DNA of 64,000 nucleotides from assembly GCF_963677195.1 (NCBI RefSeq), contig NZ_OY781918.1, positions 1,166,923-1,230,922 on the forward strand, in the 5' to 3' direction. This DNA is from an uncultured Marinifilum sp. (GTDB lineage Bacteria; Bacteroidota; Bacteroidia; Bacteroidales; Marinifilaceae). The position numbers and the translations under genes are program-made. Under the pieces are notes generated by a model. That model saw nothing but the letters and a program-made list of their open reading frames with translations. It searched no databases and had not been told where the DNA came from. Positions 63,532 to 64,000 of the stretch are shown piece after piece; the first letter of the stretch is position 1, and each line of letters starts with the position of its first letter.

Positions 63532-63585
63532 GGTGGAGAGTATCGGAATCGAACCGACGACCTTTTGACTGCCAGTCAATAATTT
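63532..63585 (-). other. 3' half of a tRNA gene, probable attachment-site remnant
   Basis: Read on the minus strand: an anticodon arm TTGACTGGCAGTCAA, variable loop, T arm GTCGG-TTCGATT-CCGAT and the 3' acceptor strand ACTCTCC plus ACC. There is no D arm or 5' acceptor strand (expected GGAGAGT) on the other side, where the sequence changes to AT-rich non-tRNA DNA. The apparent anticodon would be GGC, but the crossover may lie in this loop, so the identity is not firm. A tyrosine recombinase gene starts 140 bases away. Confidence 0.75.
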
Positions 63586-63673
63586 GTAGTTTTACATAGT
63601 TTCATTAAGCTTCTTATTGATTCTGATTATTAAGCAAATATACTACTTCCTGTTATTATAATTTCTTTTGGTA

Positions 63674-63706
63674 TTGTTATTATTTCCTGTTTTGTGTGTA
63701 TATTTG
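63674..63706 (+). promoter_or_regulatory. Promoter of the recombinase gene
   Basis: TTG (63674-63676), 22 bases, then TATATTTG (63699-63706), a good Bacteroidota promoter ending 19 bases before the ATG. The octamer lies within two GTGTGTA repeats. Confidence 0.55.
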
Positions 63707-63725
63707 TGTGTATAAAAATGGAAAT

Positions 63726-64000
63726 ATGCACACAGATAGGAATAAGCCCGATGTAACTACTGCCATTATATTAGAAAAAAGAGTTTCTAATAAAGAGGGT
63801 AAGCACCCTGTTAAATTAAGAATCACCTACCAGAGAAAAAGAAAATATTACTTACTACAAGAATCAAATACTACTTTAAAAGGTGAAAGCTACACACTTG
63901 AGGAGTATAATAATATTCAGAAACCAAATTCAAGAGGGATAAATAAAGCTAAAAGGCTCAAATTTGATGAGGTTGAAAAAAGAGCAATACAGATTATTGA
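63726..64000 (+). CDS. Tyrosine recombinase/integrase, N-terminal part (cut by window end)
   Basis: About 91 codons of a protein starting MHTDRNKPDVTTAIILEKRV. The segment KEGKHPVKLRITYQRKRKYY is the three-stranded arm-type DNA-binding domain common to integrases of Bacteroidota conjugative elements and islands. The start of the core-binding helical region (KAKRLKFDEVEKRAIQII) follows. The catalytic domain is beyond the window. Position immediately inside a half-tRNA marks it as the integrase of a tRNA-targeted element. Confidence 0.85.
   Translation, partial: MHTDRNKPDVTTAIILEKRVSNKEGKHPVKLRITYQRKRKYYLLQESNTTLKGESYTLEEYNNIQKPNSRGINKAKRLKFDEVEKRAIQII

Noticed and set aside
63532..63600. A complete tRNA-Ala(GGC) gene
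   Set aside because: The 3' half is good, but no D arm or complementary 5' acceptor strand exists on the expected side, and the G3-U70 pair expected for tRNA-Ala cannot be formed with this acceptor strand.

Overview
The window looks like chromosome from an AT-rich, probably marine member of the Bacteroidota. The pointers are a T9SS sorting domain, lipoproteins with short signal peptides, TonB-dependent receptors, an ISAon1-type transposase, DUF2723 membrane glycosyltransferases and promoters of the TAnnTTTG type. Gene content (PspC/PadR, GH3-family protein, Kbl, DUF3667, SLC12-like transporter) fits the Bacteroidales/Marinilabiliales side of the phylum better than a gut Bacteroides. That placement is inference from family knowledge; no rRNA gene is present to test it.

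Layout. 1-4.1 kb: a PadR/PspC envelope-stress unit cut by the window edge, a small secreted protein, a 4Fe-4S ferredoxin and the translation GTPase TypA/BipA. 4.9-11.8 kb: a TonB-dependent receptor, a modular lipoprotein and, convergent, a secreted endonuclease I with T9SS signal; together these look like an extracellular nucleic-acid processing and uptake locus. 12-14.2 kb: a POT-like transporter and a PAP2 phosphatase. 14.28-17.2 kb: two related IS elements, one inserted into the other, both with 8-bp target duplications. 17.26-17.72 kb: three tandem tRNA-Asn genes. 18-30.9 kb: housekeeping genes (kbl, two deoxynucleoside kinases, a GH3-family protein, cvpA, tyrS, a GAF/PP2C phosphatase, efp, tsaB). 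31.3-37.2 kb: a five-gene MacAB/TolC-like tripartite export operon. 37.7-41.5 kb: dGTPase, an unnoticed 49-codon gene behind a promoter with paired palindromes, a radical SAM protein and acylphosphatase. 41.5-43.8 kb: two tRNA-Gln genes flanking a second, inverted and apparently identical copy of the inner IS. 43.9-51 kb: two tandem DUF2723 glycosyltransferase-like giants coupled to a polysaccharide deacetylase. 51-63.1 kb: purD, membrane proteins, a propeller/DUF4114 lipoprotein, a flippase-like protein, an SLC12-like transporter, a galactofuranose pair (glf plus glycosyltransferase), a deoxyribonucleotidase and an M50 protease. 63.5-64 kb: a 3' half-tRNA next to the start of a tyrosine recombinase, which looks like the left junction of an integrated element lying mostly beyond the window.

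Most convincing unusual observations: (1) the nested IS pair with three independently readable 8-bp duplications; (2) a conserved T6A4 run at the ORF A/ORF B junction of both IS types, where the catalytic ORF lacks any start upstream of its first catalytic Asp, implying +1 recoding or RNA slippage; (3) the half-tRNA/integrase junction; (4) the receptor, modular lipoprotein and secreted nuclease locus; (5) the small gene with twin ATTACGTAAT boxes. No CRISPR array and no recognisable defence island is visible. Functions were assigned by reading motifs, without database searches.
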